A model generated the notes under the pieces. That model made no database searches and was not told the DNA's origin. It worked only from the letters and a program-made list of their open reading frames with translations. 64,000 bases of DNA from JBBDSH01 sp040905045. Lineage in GTDB: Bacteria > Pseudomonadota > Gammaproteobacteria > Eutrophobiales > Eutrophobiaceae. Below, in pieces: positions 43,772 through 56,332 of the stretch. The stretch spans positions 1 to 64,000 of the forward strand of contig JBBDSH010000105.1 in the NCBI GenBank assembly GCA_040905045.1, read 5' to 3'. Each line of letters starts with the position of its first letter. Position 1 is the stretch's first letter. Both the position numbers and the translations under genes were made by a program.

Positions 43772-44947
43772 GTGGACATTCACGAATACCAATCAAAAGA
43801 AATCCTCACGGATTTCGGTGTGCCCATCCCGCCCGGCGGGCTGGCCTACAGTCCCGAGCAGGCGGTCTATCGCGCCCACGAGGTGGGCGGCAGCAAGTGG
43901 GTGGTCAAGGGCCAGATCCATTCCGGCGGCCGCGGCAAGGCCGGCGGCATCAAGGTCTGCACCAATGACACCGAGATATGGAACGCCGCCGACGAGCTGC
44001 TGGGCAAGCGCCTGGTCACCGAACAGACCGGCCCGCGCGGCAAGGTCATTCACCGGTTGTATGTGGAACAGGCCACGGATATTGAAAAGGAGTATTACAT
44101 CGGTTTCGTCCTGGACCGGGCCATGGAGCAGGTGGCCGTGGTCGCTTCCGCCGAGGGCGGCGTGGAGATCGAGGAGATCGCCCGCACCAAACCGGAATCC
44201 ATTATCCGCACCGCCGTGGAACCGGCCGTGGGCATGCAGCCGTTCCAGGCCCGGGAGATCTTCTTCGAACTGGGCATTGACCCCTCGCTGCTGAGCCAGA
44301 CCGTCAACCTGCTGCTGGGCTGCTACCGCGCCTTCCGCGACCTGGATGCCGTCATGGTGGAGATCAACCCGCTGGTGGTCACCAAAGACGGCCACCTGCT
44401 GGCCCTGGACGCCAAAATGGGCTTCGACGACAGCGCCCTGTTCCGGCGTTCCAATATTTCCGAATTGCGGGATAAATCCCAGGAAGATCCGCTGGAGATG
44501 AAGGCCGAGGATCGCGGCCTGAGCTACGTCGGCCTGGAAGGCAATATCGGCTGCATTATCAACGGCGCCGGCCTGGCCATGGCGACCATGGACATGATCG
44601 AACACGCCGGCGGTGAACCGGCCAACTTCCTGGACATCGGCGGCGGCGCCTCGCCGGACCGCGTGGCCAAGGCCTTCAATCTGGTCATGTCCGATGAAAA
44701 GGTGGAAACCATCTTCGTCAACATCTTTGCCGGTATCAACCGCTGTGACTGGGTGGCCGAAGGTATCGTCCAGGCCGTCAGCAAGATCGATCTCAAGATC
44801 CCGCTGGTGGTTCGCCTGGCCGGGACCAATGTCGAGCAGGGCAAGCAGATCCTGAAAGACAGCAACCTGACCATTACCACGGCGGACACGTTGAAGGAAG
44901 GTGCGGACAAGGCCGTCGCCGCCTGGAAAAAACAGACCGGCAAGTAA
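43772..44947 (+). CDS. mtkA: Malate--CoA ligase (malate thiokinase) beta subunit
   Basis: 391 residues, homologous to SucC. With MtkB it makes malyl-CoA from malate, CoA and ATP. Seen: MDIHEYQSKEILTDFGVPIP, the ATP-grasp loop GGRGKAGGIKV (about 49-59) and LDIGGGASPDRVAKAFNLV (about 286-304). GTG start at 43772 with GGAGGT upstream. Succinyl-CoA synthetase is the alternative, but adjacency to mcl, hprA and ppc favours malate thiokinase. Confidence 0.92.
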   Translation: MDIHEYQSKEILTDFGVPIPPGGLAYSPEQAVYRAHEVGGSKWVVKGQIHSGGRGKAGGIKVCTNDTEIWNAADELLGKRLVTEQTGPRGKVIHRLYVEQATDIEKEYYIGFVLDRAMEQVAVVASAEGGVEIEEIARTKPESIIRTAVEPAVGMQPFQAREIFFELGIDPSLLSQTVNLLLGCYRAFRDLDAVMVEINPLVVTKDGHLLALDAKMGFDDSALFRRSNISELRDKSQEDPLEMKAEDRGLSYVGLEGNIGCIINGAGLAMATMDMIEHAGGEPANFLDIGGGASPDRVAKAFNLVMSDEKVETIFVNIFAGINRCDWVAEGIVQAVSKIDLKIPLVVRLAGTNVEQGKQILKDSNLTITTADTLKEGADKAVAAWKKQTGK

Positions 44948-44965
44948 ACAGGGGAAGAGAAGAAC

Positions 44966-45853
44966 ATGGCAATACTCATAGACAAAAAAACCCCCGCCAT
45001 TGTGCAGGGCTTTACCGGGCATACCGGGACCTTTCATTCCACGGAAATGATCGAATACGGCACCAACATCGTCGGCGGTGTCACGCCGGGCAAGGGCGGT
45101 ACCACGCACCTGGACCGGCCCGTGTTCAATACGGTCAAGGACGCGGTACGCGAAACCGGGGCCACGGCCAGCATCATCTTTGTACCGCCGCCGTTCGCCG
45201 CCGACAGCATCATGGAAGCGGCCGACGCCGGCATCCGTTATTGCGTCTGCATTACCGACGGCATTCCGGCTCACGACATGATCCGGGTCAAGCGTTACAT
45301 GCGCCGCTATAAGGAAGATCGCAAAATGGTCCTCACCGGCCCCAACTGCGCTGGTACCATCAGCCCCGGCAAGTCCATGCTCGGCATCATGCCGCACCAT
45401 ATTTATATGCCGGGTAACGTCGGCATCATCGGCCGTTCCGGTACCCTGGGTTACGAGGCCGCCTCGCAGATGAAGGCCATGGGCATCGGTGTTTCCACCA
45501 GCATCGGCATCGGCGGCGATCCCATCAACGGCAGTTCCTTCCGGGATCACCTGGAACGCTTCGAGGAGGATCCGGAAACGAAAGCCGTGGTCATGATCGG
45601 CGAGATCGGCGGGCCGCAGGAGGCCGAGGGCGCCAAGTTCTTCCAGGAAAACATGAAGACGCCGGTGATCGGTTACATTGCCGGCCTGACCGCGCCCAAG
45701 GGACGGCGCATGGGCCATGCCGGCGCCATCATTTCCGCCTACGGCGAAAGCGCCGCCGAGAAAGTGGAGATCCTGAACGAATGCGGAGTCACCGTCGTGC
45801 CCAGTGCGTCCGAGTTCGGCGAAACCGTGAAGAATGCCCTCGATAAGCTCTGA
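44966..45853 (+). CDS. mtkB: Malate--CoA ligase (malate thiokinase) alpha subunit
   Basis: 295 residues, homologous to SucD, with the CoA-binding domain (VQGFTGHTGTFHSTEMI, about 13-29) and the phosphorylated histidine in RRMGHAGAIISAYGES (about 247-262). Normal SucD proteins read GKTC-x-S at the N-terminal CoA loop; here it is ATVQGFTGHTG-like, as in malate thiokinases. It lies 18 bp after mtkA with GGGGAAGAGAAG as ribosome site. Confidence 0.92.
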   Translation: MAILIDKKTPAIVQGFTGHTGTFHSTEMIEYGTNIVGGVTPGKGGTTHLDRPVFNTVKDAVRETGATASIIFVPPPFAADSIMEAADAGIRYCVCITDGIPAHDMIRVKRYMRRYKEDRKMVLTGPNCAGTISPGKSMLGIMPHHIYMPGNVGIIGRSGTLGYEAASQMKAMGIGVSTSIGIGGDPINGSSFRDHLERFEEDPETKAVVMIGEIGGPQEAEGAKFFQENMKTPVIGYIAGLTAPKGRRMGHAGAIISAYGESAAEKVEILNECGVTVVPSASEFGETVKNALDKL

Positions 45854-45895
45854 AGCCGGATTGCCGATTAATAATAAAATCAAACTTAAGTGTCG

Positions 45896-45978
45896 GTGAG
45901 GAGTAAGGAGTAAGGAGTGAAGAGAACAACGGTTTTGTTTTACCCCTCACTCCTCACTCCTCACCCCTCACGCCTCAC
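45896..45978. repeat. Mirror heptad element, GTGAGGN class, copy 3
   Basis: Left arm 45896-45923 (GTGAGGA, GTAAGGA, GTAAGGA, GTGAAGA), core AACAACGGTTTTGTTT, right arm 45943-45978 with five reverse-complement heptads. It sits between mtkB and hprA in the serine-cycle operon. Confidence 0.85.
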
Positions 45979-45996
45979 TAACAAAGAGGTGTTGCC

Positions 45997-46971
45997 ATGG
46001 CAGATAAACCAAAGGTCCTGATTACCAGAAGGTGGCCCGAGCAGGCCGAACAGGAAATGCAGAAGCATTTCGACGTCACCCTGAACGAATCCGATACGCC
46101 CATGACGGCGGAGCAGCTGCAGGACGCCCTGCGCAACTACGACGCCGTCTGTCCGACGGTATCGGACAAGGTCAATGCCGATGTGCTGGGTATCGACGAC
46201 ATCAAGGCGAAGATCCTCGGCAACTACGGCGTCGGCTTCAATCACATCGACCTGGACGCGGCGAAGAAACAGGGCCTGGTGGTCACCAACACGCCGGAGG
46301 TGCTGACCCACTGCACCGCGGATCTGGCCATGACGTTATTATTCATGATCGCGCGCCGCGCCGGGGAAGGGGAGCGCCACGTGCGCAACAAGGAATGGAC
46401 CGGCTGGCGGCCCACACACATGATCGGCACGAAGATCACCGGCAAGACCTTAGGGCTAGTCGGCATGGGCCGCATCGCCCGCGCCATGGCCCACAAGGCC
46501 TATCACGGTTTCGGCATGTCCATCGTCTTTCACGATCCTTATCCGCCGGGTGACGACGTTATCAAGGCCTATAACGCCAAACAGTGCGACAGCGTCGAGG
46601 AAGTCCTCAAGCAGGCGGACTTCGTCTCGTTGCACTGCCCCGGCGGCAAGGAAACCTATCATCTGCTCAACGAGGAACGCCTCAAGCAGATGAAACCCAC
46701 CGCCTTCCTGGTCAACAGCGCCCGCGGCGACGTCATCGATCAACAGGCCCTGATCGCGGCGTTGAAGAACGGCACCATCGCCGGCGCCGCCCTGGACGTC
46801 TACGAAGGCGAACCGGCCGTGCCCGATGAATTGTTAAGCATGGACAACGTCGTCCTGCTGCCGCACCTGGGCAGCGCCACCATGGAAACCCGCGTCGCCA
46901 TGGGTATGCGCGTGCTGGACAACCTGGTGGACTATTTCGGCGGTAAGGAACCGGGCGATCGGGTCGCGTAG
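45997..46971 (+). CDS. hprA: Hydroxypyruvate reductase (D-glycerate dehydrogenase)
   Basis: 324 residues, D-isomer-specific 2-hydroxyacid dehydrogenase. It reduces hydroxypyruvate to D-glycerate after the SgaA step. NAD(P) loop LGLVGMGRIARAMA (about 152-165). Catalytic residues: arginine in NSARGDVID (about 246), glutamate in DVYEGEP (about 273) and histidine in LLPHLGSAT (about 290). ATG at 45997 with AAAGAGGTG upstream. Glyoxylate reduction is also possible. Confidence 0.93.
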   Translation: MADKPKVLITRRWPEQAEQEMQKHFDVTLNESDTPMTAEQLQDALRNYDAVCPTVSDKVNADVLGIDDIKAKILGNYGVGFNHIDLDAAKKQGLVVTNTPEVLTHCTADLAMTLLFMIARRAGEGERHVRNKEWTGWRPTHMIGTKITGKTLGLVGMGRIARAMAHKAYHGFGMSIVFHDPYPPGDDVIKAYNAKQCDSVEEVLKQADFVSLHCPGGKETYHLLNEERLKQMKPTAFLVNSARGDVIDQQALIAALKNGTIAGAALDVYEGEPAVPDELLSMDNVVLLPHLGSATMETRVAMGMRVLDNLVDYFGGKEPGDRVA

Positions 46972-47172
46972 CTCGTGGCTCGAAGCTCGTTGCTGGTGGC
47001 TGGAGATAGCGCATGTAGCCCGGGTGAAAGCCGGGAGGCTGGAATCCGGGTTCGGGGAATCATGGCTTCGGTTTTCCCGGATTCCGCTGCGCTGCATCCG
47101 GGCTACGCCCCTACAAGCCACGAGCCACAAGACACAAGCCACGAGCTACGAGCCACGAGCCACGAGCCACCT
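46970..47172. repeat. GAGCCAC mirror element split by a REP pair
   Basis: The left arm (46972-47003) has GTGGCTC words and the right arm (47113-47172) has GAGCCAC words. The core holds a complete inverted REP pair at 47015-47106 with GTAGCCCGG at one end and CCGGGCTAC at the other, of the same family as the RAYT array. This suggests a REP moved into an existing mirror element, and it places the REP family outside the RAYT locus. Confidence 0.8.
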
Positions 47173-47179
47173 CTGTACA

Positions 47180-49912
<2,733 letters not shown>

Positions 49913-49946
49913 AAATCGCCCGGCTAAGCGTCCTGTTTGCTCCCTG

Positions 49947-50130
49947 ACTTCGTTGCGGTACGCCTTCCGTTGCTCATTTATTAATCTATAAACTCCGCTA
50001 CTCAGGCGCACCGCGCCTCGTCAGAAAACAAACATGCCGGCTTAGCAGGCCGATTTCGGACGGGCCCTTTTTCGCCAATACTTCGTTGCTACGCCTTCTG
50101 CGGTACTCATTTAACTATCAGTAAACTCCG
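49947..50130. repeat. Diverged direct repeat downstream of ppc
   Basis: Two related copies of about 50 bp (ACTTCGTTGC ... CTCATTTA ... TAAACTCCGC) start at 49947 and 50080. No gene is visible in 49913-50460. The second half holds the repeat phrase CCGGGGACAGACCAC at 50164-50178, which recurs at 50985-50999 and as GGGGACAGA at 51019. Confidence 0.55.
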
Positions 50131-50371
50131 CGAAAAACCGAACGGAAAAACCGAATCGAAAAACCGGGGACAGACCACATTTTTATTGATAATGTATTTA
50201 AAATTTCTTGGGTGTTTTTCATTGTGAAGTGTGCGTCGGTTAATTGAAATAGCAGTCATAATTTTGGCAATTGCTGTATCCATTAAGCGGTGCATACCTT
50301 TATCTGATTATTGGCATTTGATTACCGGAAGTGGTTCCCGGGATTGCCGGATAAAAGGCAATATCAGTTTT

Positions 50372-50397
50372 AAGAAAAAAGGGGACGCTACCCTTTC
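50372..50397. repeat. AAAGGGGACGC-ACCCTTT hairpin, copy 1
   Basis: A short inverted repeat AAAAGGGGACGCTACCCTTT. A close relative with a longer T-run occurs at 51027-51049. Both border the brnTA genes. Confidence 0.5.
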
Positions 50398-50433
50398 CTC
50401 CTCTTTTCTCCCCAAGGAGTCACTGGACAATAC

Positions 50434-50457
50434 CCTACATAGTAACTACAATGTAGG
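50434..50457. promoter_or_regulatory. Inverted repeat operator candidate of brnTA
   Basis: CCTACAT (50434-50440) and ATGTAGG (50451-50457), with a 10-bp spacer, end three bases before brnT. BrnA-type antitoxins repress their own operon by binding such repeats, so this is a likely operator. Confidence 0.55.
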
Positions 50458-50460
50458 TTA

Positions 50461-50751
50461 ATGATGGATCTTGTATTCGAATGGGACGAAAAGAAGAATC
50501 GCACGAATCAAAGGAAACATGGCGTTTCCTTTGAGGAAGCACGGACGGCGTTCTTTGACGAGAATGCCAGGGTTATACCGGACCCGGATCACTCGGAACG
50601 AGAAGAACGGTTTGTCCTTCTCGGTCTCAGTACCGCCATTCGGATCCTGGTTGTCAGTCACTGTTATAAGCAGTCTGATCAAGTTATTCGCATCTTCTCG
50701 GTTCGTAAAGCAGACCGTGATGAGCAACAACAATATCACTGGTGGCTATGA
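50461..50751 (+). CDS. brnT: BrnT family toxin
   Basis: 96 residues of the RelE-like BrnT family (ribosome-dependent mRNA interferase or RNase). The N-terminal FEWDEKKNRTNQRKHGVSFEEA (positions about 6-27) and C-terminal IRIFSVRKADRDEQQQY are diagnostic. The start may be the ATG at 50461 or 50464. The stop overlaps the brnA start. GC content here is lower than in flanking genes. Confidence 0.92.
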   Translation: MMDLVFEWDEKKNRTNQRKHGVSFEEARTAFFDENARVIPDPDHSEREERFVLLGLSTAIRILVVSHCYKQSDQVIRIFSVRKADRDEQQQYHWWL

Positions 50752-50960
50752 TGAAAAAGCATTACGATTTTTCTAATTCAAAGCGGAATCCCTATCTTAA
50801 AAAGCCGAAAAAACAGCTCACGATTCGTCTTGATGAAGATACGATAGAGTATTTTCGGGCGCTTGCGGAACAAAGCGGTGTGCCGTACCAAAGTTTGATA
50901 AACCTGTATCTTCGCGAGTGCGCAGAATCCGAACGCAAGATTGCACTGAAGTGGGAATGA
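50748..50960 (+). CDS. brnA: BrnA family antitoxin
   Basis: 70 residues. Ribbon-helix-helix core KKQLTIRLDEDTIEYFRALAEQSGVPYQSLINLYLRE (about 22-58). It neutralises BrnT and binds operator DNA. The ATG at 50748 overlaps the toxin stop by four bases. A GTG at 50742 is another possible start. Confidence 0.88.
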   Translation: MMKKHYDFSNSKRNPYLKKPKKQLTIRLDEDTIEYFRALAEQSGVPYQSLINLYLRECAESERKIALKWE

Positions 50961-51026
50961 CTTCAACCACGCCATCGATCGGAAACCGGGGACAGACCAC
51001 AGGTTTCTAAAAGGGGCCGGGGACAG

Positions 51027-51049
51027 AAAAAGGGACGCAACCCTTTTTT
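51027..51049. terminator. Bidirectional terminator between brnA and the small membrane gene
   Basis: AAAAAGGG, loop ACGCAA, then CCCTTTTTT. Runs of A and T on both sides allow termination of both converging transcripts (brnTA plus strand; 51055-51505 minus strand). Confidence 0.65.
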
Positions 51050-51054
51050 AAAGG

Positions 51055-51270
51055 TTATACATTGTTAGTAGGCCTGTAATCCGATTTATTCGATACCAGT
51101 ACAACAATAACCAGAACCAGGTCGACCATGAAGCCCATTACGGCGGAGGTTATGGACCAGAACATGGCAAAGGATCCGGCGGTTATGCCGACCGAGAATG
51201 AGACAACGTTGCGCAGCATGCTGACGGCGGTTTTTTCTTGTTCTCCATGGCAAATATCCTTAATGTTCAT
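51055..51270 (-). CDS. Small hydrophobic protein, unknown
   Basis: 71 residues; I do not recognise a family. A charged N-terminus (MNIKDICHGEQEK) precedes about 36 hydrophobic residues (one long or two short helices, about 24-60) and a short polar tail. AAGGAG sits four bases before the ATG at 51270, and the gene overlaps the end of the HicB-like gene by 11 bp, so translation after it is likely. Confidence 0.5.
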   Translation of the reverse strand: MNIKDICHGEQEKTAVSMLRNVVSFSVGITAGSFAMFWSITSAVMGFMVDLVLVIVVLVSNKSDYRPTNNV

Positions 51271-51505
51271 GCAGCTCCTTGCAGTTTATTGGCATAGTCC
51301 CGGCCGGCGGTGGGCGGGGCAGAGGTTTGCCTTCCTTGTGGTATAACTTGATGATTTCTTCAACGATCCGGCAGAGGTCGTTGAAAACTTCCTTTTCGTC
51401 GTCGCCATGACAGCCACCGTAAATGAGGCCGGGGGCACTTCCAATGAAGCACTGATCCTCTTCGGACCATTCGACAATCTTCACGTAGTTGACACTTTCC
51501 TTCAT
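51260..51505 (-). CDS. HicB-like antitoxin domain protein, no HicA partner
   Basis: 81 residues. The HicB/DUF1902 core appears as YVKIVEWSEEDQCFIGSAPGLIYGGCHGDDE (positions about 7-37), followed by EVFNDLCRIVEEIIKLYHKEGKPLP. Such proteins usually pair with a HicA RNase, yet none is encoded next to it; a small hydrophobic gene follows. It may be a solitary HicB remnant or may act with another toxin. Confidence 0.8.
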   Translation of the reverse strand: MKESVNYVKIVEWSEEDQCFIGSAPGLIYGGCHGDDEKEVFNDLCRIVEEIIKLYHKEGKPLPRPPPAGTMPINCKELHEH

Positions 51506-51533
51506 TTCTTCGCATCCTCGATAGCCGGGAGGT

Positions 51534-51659
51534 TTATTTATCTGTGCGCCGGGATTCCATATAGCGGCGTAGTACTTGATTGATATGGGTCTGATATTTC
51601 CCGTCTAGGGATTTGAACCAATCCAGCATGTCTGCGTCCTGACTCCATTCAAAACGCAT
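51534..51659 (-). CDS. Short BrnA/DUF4415-like antitoxin fragment
   Basis: 41 residues, from ATG at 51659 to TAA at 51534. The N-terminus is MRFEWSQDADMLDWFKSLD, and the C-terminal QTHINQVLRRYMESRR resembles the DNA-contacting end of BrnA antitoxins (usually QTRINAVLRAYM). It is less than half the normal length and no BrnT-like toxin accompanies it. Probably a degraded antitoxin gene, but the frame is clean. Confidence 0.6.
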   Translation of the reverse strand: MRFEWSQDADMLDWFKSLDGKYQTHINQVLRRYMESRRTDK

Positions 51660-51785
51660 TACTTAATTATAGTTATAAGAATGTAATTATATAACAGTAA
51701 ACTGAAGTCGAAATAATATACTGAATTTAAAGAAGAAATAGGTGTGGCCATGCTCTGGTCGAAATTTGAATGACAGTGACTGACG

Positions 51786-51923
51786 GATACATTACTGCCT
51801 ATGTTCATGAAATCTTTCATCTATCACGTTTAAATTTCCCTGACGGAGGAAGTGCACAGGGCTCTCAATGCTTTGGCGCGAAGGGATAGCCGTTCCTTCG
51901 CCCACCCTGTCGCAAAGCGGTGA
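51786..51923 (+). pseudogene. Decayed copy of the vapB antitoxin upstream region and start
   Basis: 51786-51923 aligns with the intact antitoxin region at 54530-54700: ATACATTACTG, then TTCATGAAAT, CTGACGGAGGAAGTGCAC, and in frame LTEEVHRALNALARRDSRSF, compared with LTEEEHKALKAFARRDGRSF. The start codon region is lost, a one-base deletion after TTCGCC shifts the frame, and the remnant ends at TGA 51921-51923. The remaining 51924-52223 contains no gene. Confidence 0.7.
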
Positions 51924-52223
51924 TCTTCCCGGAGATCGGCGTGCAACGGGGCCGTTTCCCCGCTCATGGCATGAAAGCTATCGCCATCATTTAAATAATA
52001 TATTTCATAAGTGGTTGTCGAGGGTCTATAACTTCATAAACAGGTACAGTGGTTTACTTGGATTTCTGTTTTTACAGGAATCGGAAGGCGGTTATTGACC
52101 CAGGTCAATATTCAGTCAGCATAAGAGGCGGATGATGGATTTTCGTTTCCATGAGATTACTGAATTTTCAGGCCCGGCCACTGCCAAATAGCTACATGTC
52201 CTGAATACGGGAGGAGAATACCC

Positions 52224-54395
<2,172 letters not shown>

Positions 54396-54430
54396 TCAGG
54401 GTTCCGATACCTGAAGAAAGGGCCGTTTAG

Positions 54431-54470
54431 AAAAGGGCTGGAGTGACTAAAAAATACTCCGGTCCCTTTT
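54431..54470 (+). terminator. Terminator downstream of katG
   Basis: AAAAGGGCTGGAGT pairs with ACTCCGGTCCCTTTT across an A-rich loop (one wobble pair and one bulge). The stem ends in TTTT. A long stem 36 bp after the katG stop. Confidence 0.65.
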
Positions 54471-54515
54471 CAAGCACTTTTCAGACATCAGAAACAGGAA
54501 CTGGGGCTTGATTAT

Positions 54516-54538
54516 GTAATGTATAATGTATACATTAC
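54516..54538. promoter_or_regulatory. Operator-promoter of the vapBC module
   Basis: The arms GTAATGTATA (54516-54525) and TATACATTAC (54529-54538) form a perfect 10-bp inverted repeat with a three-base spacer. It contains TATAAT at 54522-54527, a likely -10 box. A ribbon-helix-helix antitoxin binding here would block its own promoter. The right arm is partly kept in the decayed copy at 51786. Confidence 0.65.
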
Positions 54539-54561
54539 TGTATATGTCAAAAGAAAATTCC

Positions 54562-54813
54562 ATGCACCGCACCCAGGTCTACCTGACCGAGGAAGAGCAC
54601 AAGGCTCTCAAGGCCTTTGCGCGCCGCGATGGGCGTTCGTTCGCTGCCACTCTGCGTGAAGCCGTCGATACGTATATTCATGGCCAAACGACCGGTGATC
54701 TGCGACAGGCAATCGATCAGAGTTTCGGTTGTTGGCGTGATGGTGACGCTGCGGAAACGGATGTGAGAACCCTGCGGCAGGAATGGGAGAGACGGGAAGA
54801 GCGTCAGGAATGA
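54562..54813 (+). CDS. vapB: VapB-type ribbon-helix-helix antitoxin
   Basis: 83 residues from ATG at 54562. Upstream ATGs at 54526 and 54544 are in frame but the first overlaps the operator. Ribbon-helix-helix core HRTQVYLTEEEHKALKAFARRDGRSF (2-27), then a charged C-terminus that would bind the toxin. It overlaps vapC by four bases (ATGA). Likely autorepressor through the 54516-54538 repeat. Confidence 0.82.
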   Translation: MHRTQVYLTEEEHKALKAFARRDGRSFAATLREAVDTYIHGQTTGDLRQAIDQSFGCWRDGDAAETDVRTLRQEWERREERQE

Positions 54814-55199
54814 GCATACTGATCGACACGGACGTTATTATCGATCACCTGCGCGGCATCCTCGCCGCCAGGGAGTGGTTGCTGGAACGGGTGTCGGCCG
54901 ATGCGCCTCCCGCAATATCAGTCATCACCGTGGCGGAGATCGAGGCGGGAATCAGGGCCTCGGAACGCAGACATGTCGAGGCTCTGTTGAGGGGACTGCA
55001 CATTCTGCCGCTGGATAATGATATTGCTGTCCAGGGAGGACGATATCGCGCTCTCTACGGGCGTTCCCACGGAGTGTTGCTGCCGGATGTATTGATTGCA
55101 GCCACTGCCCGTATCCATAAAAAACCGCTATATACTCTGAATGATAAACACTATCCCATGGATGATATACGTATAGTGGTTCCCTACAGGAAGCCCTGA
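54810..55199 (+). CDS. vapC: VapC-type PIN-domain toxin
   Basis: 129 residues of the PIN ribonuclease fold. The acidic Mg-binding residues are visible in ILIDTDVIIDHL (about 3-14), ISVITVAEIEAG (about 39-50) and VLLPDVLIAATARIH (about 90-104). VapC toxins cleave tRNA or rRNA. The ATG at 54810 overlaps the antitoxin stop. Confidence 0.92.
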   Translation: MSILIDTDVIIDHLRGILAAREWLLERVSADAPPAISVITVAEIEAGIRASERRHVEALLRGLHILPLDNDIAVQGGRYRALYGRSHGVLLPDVLIAATARIHKKPLYTLNDKHYPMDDIRIVVPYRKP

Positions 55200-55288
55200 T
55201 CCATATATTTTGAATAAAAAGCGTCGGTGTCGCCTGATTTGAAATTTATGCAGTCCTTTCCCTGAAATCAGGCCGCTTGAACCGTGGA

Positions 55289-56191
55289 TCAGGCGGGTCG
55301 TTCCCCGTCCACAATGGTACGCAGCATCTCCCGGCGGTAACCGTCGTAGTCGTTGAAGGCATAGTGCAGGCAGGCGCGGTTGTCCCAGAGCACGAAGGTG
55401 CCGTTCTCCCAGCGCAGGCGGCAGGTGAAGATTTCCTGTGTAACGTGTTTCCGCAGGAAGCCGAGGATGGCTTCGGCTTCCTCGTTTTTCATGCCTTCTA
55501 TGCCGAGGCTGTAAGCGGTATCCACGTACAGGGCCTTGTTGCCGGTGTGCGGGTGGGTGCGGATGATGGGATGGTAGTTGCCCTCGATGTTCTTCTGCTG
55601 ATCCACGGTCAGCTTGATGTCGCCGACGGCCCGGTTCTCCGCTCGGGCCGAATCCTCCCGGCTCAACAGCACGTCCCGCGCCGACATATGCACTTTCAGG
55701 CCGGCGAGTAGTGCCTTCATGGTATTGCTGAGCCATTCATAGGCCAGTTGCGTATTGCTCCACCAGGTATCGCCGCCGTATGGCGGAACCTCGACGGCGT
55801 AGAGCAGGCTGATGGCCGGCGGGTTGGGCAGGAACGGGGAGTCGGTATGCCAGGTTTCCCCGAACACACGCTTCACCACGGTATCGGCTTCCTTGACCAC
55901 ACGCTGCACGTTGGGATGGCCCTCCATGCCGCCGGTGTAGGCGTCGGTGCCGAAGGGGCCGAAACGCAGGGTGAAGTTTTCCTGGTCCTCGATGGTCAGG
56001 TCCTGGTCACGAAAGTAGATCATTTTGTAATGGAACAGGGCGACCCTGATTTGCTCGAATTGCGCGTCGCTGATGTTGGCGATGTCGACGCCGCGGATCT
56101 CCGCGCCCATGGCGGCGGCCAGGGGCACCGTTTCGATTTCCGTGAAGCCGTTGGCGTCGTCGTCGTAGTGGGAGGGCGGGTAAAACTGCAT
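55289..56191 (-). CDS. TauD/TfdA-family 2-oxoglutarate dioxygenase
   Basis: 300 residues, Fe(II)/2-oxoglutarate-dependent. The metal facial triad is H115 and D117 in TWHTDSPF and H276 in NRACLHYAFNDY; R287 (in YRREMLR) would bind 2-oxoglutarate. Substrate unknown: family members act on taurine, alkyl sulfates and aryloxy acids. It runs in the same direction as the flavocytochrome genes but 141 bp after the cytochrome b gene, so it may be a separate transcript or part of the same cluster. ATG at 56191. Confidence 0.9.
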   Translation of the reverse strand: MQFYPPSHYDDDANGFTEIETVPLAAAMGAEIRGVDIANISDAQFEQIRVALFHYKMIYFRDQDLTIEDQENFTLRFGPFGTDAYTGGMEGHPNVQRVVKEADTVVKRVFGETWHTDSPFLPNPPAISLLYAVEVPPYGGDTWWSNTQLAYEWLSNTMKALLAGLKVHMSARDVLLSREDSARAENRAVGDIKLTVDQQKNIEGNYHPIIRTHPHTGNKALYVDTAYSLGIEGMKNEEAEAILGFLRKHVTQEIFTCRLRWENGTFVLWDNRACLHYAFNDYDGYRREMLRTIVDGERPA

Positions 56192-56332
56192 GATTCACGA
56201 TCTCGCTTGTACCGGTACTATAATGATAATGGACAGCCGGCGTTTTTACAGCAGGATTACGAACGTCCGGCTTTAGGTCTCGTCATGCCGCATCTTATGT
56301 ATCAGGACCATGATCGGGCGATAGAAGTGTGG

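Noticed and set aside
43793..45883. Very long minus-strand open frame (696 codons) across mtkA-mtkB
   Set aside because: It is antisense to two well-identified genes and resembles no family; GC-rich third positions commonly leave such frames open.
47024..47179. ppc extension upstream to 47024
   Set aside because: The extra 52 codons lie in a REP pair and GAGCCAC heptads.
55128..55736. 202-codon minus-strand frame overlapping the TauD-like gene
   Set aside because: It is out of frame with the dioxygenase, whose H-x-D and distal histidine are intact in the other frame.
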